Source: Actinacidiphila yanglinensis
GTDB taxonomy: Bacteria > Actinomycetota > Actinomycetes > Streptomycetales > Streptomycetaceae
Length of the DNA stretch: 64,000 bases
Direction of reading: 5' to 3'
NCBI RefSeq assembly: GCF_900107965.1
Contig: NZ_FNVU01000009.1
Location: 248,001-312,000, forward strand
Below the pieces are notes generated by a model. The model had not been told where the DNA came from, did not search any database, and was given only the letters and a program-made list of their open reading frames with translations. The position numbers and the translations under genes are program-made. Positions 60,687-64,000 of this stretch are shown here, one piece after another (the stretch's first letter is position 1; every line of letters starts with the position of its first letter).

Positions 60687-61459
60687 CCGCCGAAGCGCCC
60701 GCCGCGCCCCTCTCGCCGATGCTGGTACGCCTGGCCGAGCAGCGTGCGACCGGTGCGCTGCTGCGCGACACCGGCATCCTCTACCTCCTGGACGGGCAGG
60801 TGGTGCACGCCGAGAGCCCGGCCGCCCCCGGCATCGAGGTGCTGCTGACGGTCGGCGGCCGGCTACCGGCGGACGCGTGGCAGGAGGCGGTGCGCCGGGG
60901 CGGCGCCCAGTGCCGTACCGCGCGCTGGCTGGTGGACCACCACCGGCTGGCCGAGGGGGAGTTGGAGATCAGCCAGCTCGGCACGCTGTTCGACGCGGCC
61001 TTCTTCGTACTGGCGCCCACCGGCGGCCCGACCCGGTTCCGGCACGGCGCGTCCCACTGGTTCGGGCCGGTGCGCGCGGTACCGGTGACCGAGGTGGAGC
61101 GGGAGGCCCGCAGGCGCCGGAGGTTCCTCGACACGCTGTGGCCGTGCCCGCAACTCGACGCGGCGCCCGTACGCGCCCGGCACGACCCGCGGTTGCCGCC
61201 CGCCACCCGTCACGAACGCGCGGTCCTCGACCTCGCCGACGGGGTGCGCACCCCCTCCGCCATCGCCGCCCTGCTGGGCCGGCCCGCCTTCCACGCGCTG
61301 GTGCACGTGCGGCGGCTCGCCGCGGCCGGGCGCGTGGCCGTCCCCCCGCCCACCACCGCCCCGGGGCCCGGGCCCGCGCCCGCCTGGTTCCGGGACATCG
61401 CCCACGACGCGGACGCGGCGCTGCTGCGGCGGCTCCGCGACGCCCTGGAGCACCTATGA
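60683..61459 (+). CDS. DUF4388/PATAN-like protein with C-terminal winged-helix-like part
   Basis: 258 residues. The first 110 residues fit the DUF4388 (PATAN) pattern: LSPMLVRLAEQRATGALLRD then ILYLLDGQVVHAESPAAPG and a helical tail with LDAAFFVLAP. After a middle stretch with REARRRRRFLDTLWPCPQL, the end (about 180-225) looks like a winged helix (ERAVLDLADGVRTPSAIAALL then HALVHVRRLAAAGRV). PATAN domains occur in two-component and motility regulators as interaction modules. ATGA coupling to the Roadblock-like gene before it and a 47 bp gap to the next suggest one complex. Confidence 0.7.
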   Translation: MTAEAPAAPLSPMLVRLAEQRATGALLRDTGILYLLDGQVVHAESPAAPGIEVLLTVGGRLPADAWQEAVRRGGAQCRTARWLVDHHRLAEGELEISQLGTLFDAAFFVLAPTGGPTRFRHGASHWFGPVRAVPVTEVEREARRRRRFLDTLWPCPQLDAAPVRARHDPRLPPATRHERAVLDLADGVRTPSAIAALLGRPAFHALVHVRRLAAAGRVAVPPPTTAPGPGPAPAWFRDIAHDADAALLRRLRDALEHL

Positions 61460-61506
61460 GGCGCGCCTCGCGGCAGCGCGCCGAACGGGCCGGACGAAGG
61501 AGACTC

Positions 61507-61899
61507 ATGGCGCACGAAGCCGACGTACTCGACGAGCTGGCCCGGCTGCGGGCAAGGCTGCCCGACGTGACCGGCGTCCTCGCCTCCGGCGTCGACGGGC
61601 TGGTGCTCGCCCATGACGCCCCCGACACGCACCCCGAGACCCTCGCCGCGCTGAGCTCCGCCGGGCTCGGCATCGGGCTGCGGCTGTCCGACGCGGCCGG
61701 CGACCGCTCGTTCCGTGAGCTTCTGGTGCGCGGCGAGCACGGCTACGTGGCGCTGTACGCCGCGGGGTCCGCCTGCGTACTGACTGTCCTGGCCGGGCCG
61801 CGCATCAACGTGGGCCGGCTGCACATGGAGGCCCGCCGGTCCGGCGCGTACCTCGCGCACCTGCTGGACGGCACCGCCGACGACAGGGAGGACGCCTGA
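61507..61899 (+). CDS. Roadblock/LC7-domain protein
   Basis: 130 residues: LDELARLRARLPDVTGVLAS then GVDGLVLAHDA, HPETLAALSSAGLGIGLRLS, GYVALYAAGSACVLTVLA and NVGRLHMEARRSGAYLAHLL. This is the standard streptomycete Roadblock pattern, seen in CvnB of conservons. ATG 61507 follows AAGGAG closely. Unlike conservons, no sensor ATPase, DUF742 protein or GTPase follows. Confidence 0.88.
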   Translation: MAHEADVLDELARLRARLPDVTGVLASGVDGLVLAHDAPDTHPETLAALSSAGLGIGLRLSDAAGDRSFRELLVRGEHGYVALYAAGSACVLTVLAGPRINVGRLHMEARRSGAYLAHLLDGTADDREDA

Positions 61900-62007
61900 C
61901 CCATGACCGAACGTCCACCGCGGGCGCGCAGCGCCCACGCCAGATCCCCCCGCACCACCACCCAACCGCCGGGCACCCCGGCACCCGTGAAAGGAAGCAC
62001 CCACGCC

Positions 62008-62382
62008 ATGGCCAACACCGAAACCGCCCTCAAGGACGCGATGACCTCGATCGAGGGCGTCATCGGCGTCGCCCTCGTCGACTACACCAGCGGCATGGCC
62101 CTGGGCACCCTCGGCGGCGGGAAGGACCTCGACCTCACGGTGGCCGCCGCGGGGAACACCGACGTGGTGCGCGCCAAGGCCCGCACCATGGAGATGCTCG
62201 GCCTGAAGGACCAGATCGAGGACATCCTGATCACCCTCGGCGGGCAGTACCACCTGATCCGCCTGCTCAGCGGCCGCGGCAAGAGCGGGCTGTTCCTCTA
62301 CCTCGCCCTCGACAAGCAGCGGGCGAACCTGGCGATGGCCCGCCACCAGCTCAAGCGGATCGAGAACGACCTGGAGGTCTGA
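62008..62382 (+). CDS. Roadblock-like small protein (third of the cluster)
   Basis: 124 residues, paralogous to the protein at 60276: MTSIEGVIGVALVDYTSGMA, MLGLKDQIEDILITLGGQYH, RLLSGRGKSGLFLYLALDKQ and MARHQLKRIENDLEV. The start at ATG 62008 behind AAAGGAAG is preferred; the frame is open 35 codons upstream, directly after the previous stop, but those codons look non-folded. Role inferred from context as regulatory scaffold. Confidence 0.8.
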   Translation: MANTETALKDAMTSIEGVIGVALVDYTSGMALGTLGGGKDLDLTVAAAGNTDVVRAKARTMEMLGLKDQIEDILITLGGQYHLIRLLSGRGKSGLFLYLALDKQRANLAMARHQLKRIENDLEV

Positions 62383-62467
62383 CCCCGGCCGGCGCCGGGG
62401 CCGGGGAGCAGTGACGTTTCGCCGACCCGAACGTACAGTGTTCGCACGCTGACGTGGGGGGCACCAC

Positions 62468-63247
62468 ATGATCACCGAGCCTGAGGCGTCCTGGGACACC
62501 GGCGACGGCGGCGGCACCGGCCGTCAGGACGTCACCGGCGGGGCGGGCGGCCTGCTGCCCGGCCCGCGGTCCGAGGTGATCGAGGGCGTGCCGCCCGGCC
62601 CCGGCAGGGTCGCCCGGCTGCCCGGGTGGGTGTGGGGGGCCCTCGGCGGCGCGCTCGCCGTCACGCTGGCCGGTGCCGGCCTGGCCTACGCGGGCGTCCT
62701 GCCGCAGCATCGTCCGGCCCCGGACCTGCACGGCTACCGGCTCGGCCAGAGCCCGTGCGGGGCCCACACCTTCGACGCGTTGAGCAGCGCCGTCGCGCCG
62801 CGGTCCAGCGGGGTGTGGCCCGCGGTCTTCGAGCACACCCCGCAACTCGACCGCGCCCAGTGCGTCTTCCTCGCCAATGACGCCCGCACGCGCGGCGGGA
62901 CCACCTCCTACGACCTCCAGGTCGAGGTCGACCTGCACCGGCGTACCGACCCCGCGCCGGAGTTCGACGCGGAGCGGTCCGTGGACCCCTCGACGCTGAA
63001 GGTCGCCACCCGCACCACCACGACGCCCCACCTGGGCGACCGGGCGTACCTGCTGGAGTTCGACACCCCCACCCGCATCCTCAAGGTGCGCAGCGGCGGC
63101 GCGGTGGTCACCCTCCGGCTGGAGGCGACGACCACCCCCTACGGCACCGGACCCGACACCGAGGCGCCCGACCTGCCCGACCTCGGGCGCCTCACGCCCG
63201 CACTCACCGACGCGGCCCGCGCCATCCTGACGACCCTGGCGGCCTGA
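62468..63247 (+). CDS. Hypothetical membrane-anchored protein
   Basis: 259 residues with a Gly/Asp-rich cytoplasmic start (1-45), one membrane helix (about 52-76, WVWGALGGALAVTLAGAGLA), and an exported domain with two Cys (CGAHTF, RAQCVFL) that may pair. The exported part has beta-rich character with repeated Thr runs (TRTTTTPHLGDRAYLLEFDT). Family not recognised. It follows the Roadblock-like genes by 85 bp on the same strand and may be the membrane partner of that cluster. Confidence 0.7.
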   Translation: MITEPEASWDTGDGGGTGRQDVTGGAGGLLPGPRSEVIEGVPPGPGRVARLPGWVWGALGGALAVTLAGAGLAYAGVLPQHRPAPDLHGYRLGQSPCGAHTFDALSSAVAPRSSGVWPAVFEHTPQLDRAQCVFLANDARTRGGTTSYDLQVEVDLHRRTDPAPEFDAERSVDPSTLKVATRTTTTPHLGDRAYLLEFDTPTRILKVRSGGAVVTLRLEATTTPYGTGPDTEAPDLPDLGRLTPALTDAARAILTTLAA

Positions 63248-63274
63248 CCGGCGGGGTCGTCGGCCCGGTGCGCG

Positions 63275-64000
63275 TCAGCCGGCGGCCCGCCGCACCGCCG
63301 GCCGCCGGTCGCCGCCGGGCGACGCGTCCCCGGCGGCATCGCGGGCACACGCGGTGTCGCCGTCCGGGCCGGAGCCCGAACTGCGGTCCGCGCCGGGCAT
63401 CGTGGCGGTCCCGCCGTCCGGCCGGTGCGGTTCCTCCAGCCGGGCCCAGATGCACTTCCCGTTCTCGGTGTAGCGGGTGCCCCACCGCCCGGACATCATC
63501 GCGACGAGCTGCAGCCCGCGGCCGAACTCGTCGTCCAGCAGCGGGTGCCGCACCCGCGGGGTGGCCTGCGAGCCGTCGTAGACCTCGCAGACCAATGACT
63601 GCTCGATGTGCAGCAGCCGCAGCCGGACGACGCCCTCCCCACCGGTGCCGTTCGCCTCCGGGCCCTGGTCCAGGCCGAGTCCGAGGTGGAGACCGAGACC
63701 GCCCTCCAGGCCGAGGTCGCCGAGGCCGACCTCGGCCTCGTCGTCGCCGGCCGGGGCCCCGGACTCCACCTCGGAGTCGGCCGGGGACGGTTCGGGCACC
63801 AGTCCCACCGCGTGCCGCACGGTGTTGCCGATCAGCTCGCTGATGATGAGCGTGGCCACCTCGGCCAGGTCCGCCAGCCCCCAGGCGGCCAGCTGCTCGG
63901 AGGCCAGCTCGCGGGCCCGGCCCGCGGACTCCGGTGCCCACGGCAGGTCCCAGGAGGCCATCCGGTCGGCGGGCACCCGGCCGGTGCTCAGTGCCAGCAG
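63275..64000 (-). CDS. SpoIIE-family regulator, C-terminal GHKL ATPase part (5' end cut by window)
   Basis: The frame is open to the window edge and ends at 63275. From the right: LLALSTGRVPADRMASWDLP, WAPESAGRARELASEQLAAW, the N-box ATLIISELIGNTVRHA, then SLVCEVYDGSQATPRVRHPL, FGRGLQLVAMM and RWGTRYTENGKCIWARLEEP. VPADRMASWDLP is how the ATPase domain starts in fused SpoIIE phosphatases, so most of the protein probably lies beyond the window; a stand-alone start at GTG 63976 is the alternative. About 55 residues rich in Glu, Gly and Leu are inserted between the N-box and the later motifs. The tail (about 45 residues) is disordered. Confidence 0.8.
   Translation of the reverse strand: MLALSTGRVPADRMASWDLPWAPESAGRARELASEQLAAWGLADLAEVATLIISELIGNTVRHAVGLVPEPSPADSEVESGAPAGDDEAEVGLGDLGLEGGLGLHLGLGLDQGPEANGTGGEGVVRLRLLHIEQSLVCEVYDGSQATPRVRHPLLDDEFGRGLQLVAMMSGRWGTRYTENGKCIWARLEEPHRPDGGTATMPGADRSSGSGPDGDTACARDAAGDASPGGDRRPAVRRAAG

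Noticed and set aside
60276..62382. Classical conservon (cvnABCD)
   Set aside because: Roadblock proteins are present but sensor ATPase, DUF742 protein and GTPase are absent within the window.

Overview
The window is about 64 kb of very GC-rich DNA with short intergenic gaps, ATGA/GTGA start-stop overlaps and strong third-position GC bias. Typical streptomycete families are present: a DUF5954 protein, Roadblock-type proteins, SpoIIE phosphatases, an S53 protease, an Ada-AlkA fusion and a chitinase behind DasR-type sites. A copy of the GCGCAGTTCCCCGCGCCC-type extragenic repeat is also present. It looks like a chromosomal segment of Streptomyces or a close relative. I see no tRNA, rRNA, CRISPR array, transposase or phage gene. 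Both ends cut through genes.

Layout. 1-10.4 kb: a partial Mrr-type nuclease, a D,D-carboxypeptidase, a flavin monooxygenase, a secreted Rpf-like/LysM/M23 wall hydrolase, a PAP2 phosphatase, and two aldo/keto reductases flanking a TetR regulator with two operator-like repeats. 10.4-16.5 kb: a HelD-type RNA polymerase helicase behind a region dense in palindromes, then a hydrolase-ABC ATPase fusion with its permease. 16.8-23.4 kb: secreted degradative enzymes (S53 protease, GH18 chitinase, GH55-like beta-helix protein) with undecaprenyl-diphosphatase. DasR-type (dre) sites precede the chitinase and the GH55-like gene.

23.5-41.7 kb is the most coherent system, an apparent oxalate-to-CO2 pathway. 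An OFA-family transporter would exchange oxalate and formate. Formyl-CoA:oxalate CoA-transferase (Frc) and a ThDP-dependent oxalyl-CoA decarboxylase would turn oxalate into formyl-CoA and then formate. A molybdenum NAD-dependent formate dehydrogenase (separate MoCo, NuoEF-like and Fe-S polypeptides, plus FdhD) would oxidise formate, and a MoeA homologue would supply cofactor. An FCD/GntR regulator lies in the middle, and related motifs built on ACTGTA occur in front of fdh/moeA, gntR and oxc/sucC. Two types of ADP-forming acyl-CoA ligase (SucCD-like, and a one-chain ATP-grasp enzyme) share the locus. They suggest an energy-conserving or priming step that the textbook pathway lacks.

41.8-47.6 kb: a carbohydrate operon (two Gfo/Idh/MocA oxidoreductases, two TIM-barrel isomerases) divergent from a ROK regulator. 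47.7-58 kb: DUF5954 protein, Ada-AlkA, a large nested inverted repeat, NYN protein, two small hypothetical proteins, a PAS-GAF-SpoIIE-HATPase phosphatase, a secreted adhesin-like or hydrolase-like protein, and an aldehyde dehydrogenase. 58-64 kb: TetR regulator with divergent cupin and alpha/beta-hydrolase genes, then a run of three Roadblock-like proteins with a DUF4388/PATAN-type protein and a membrane protein, and finally the C-terminal ATPase part of another SpoIIE-type protein cut by the window end.
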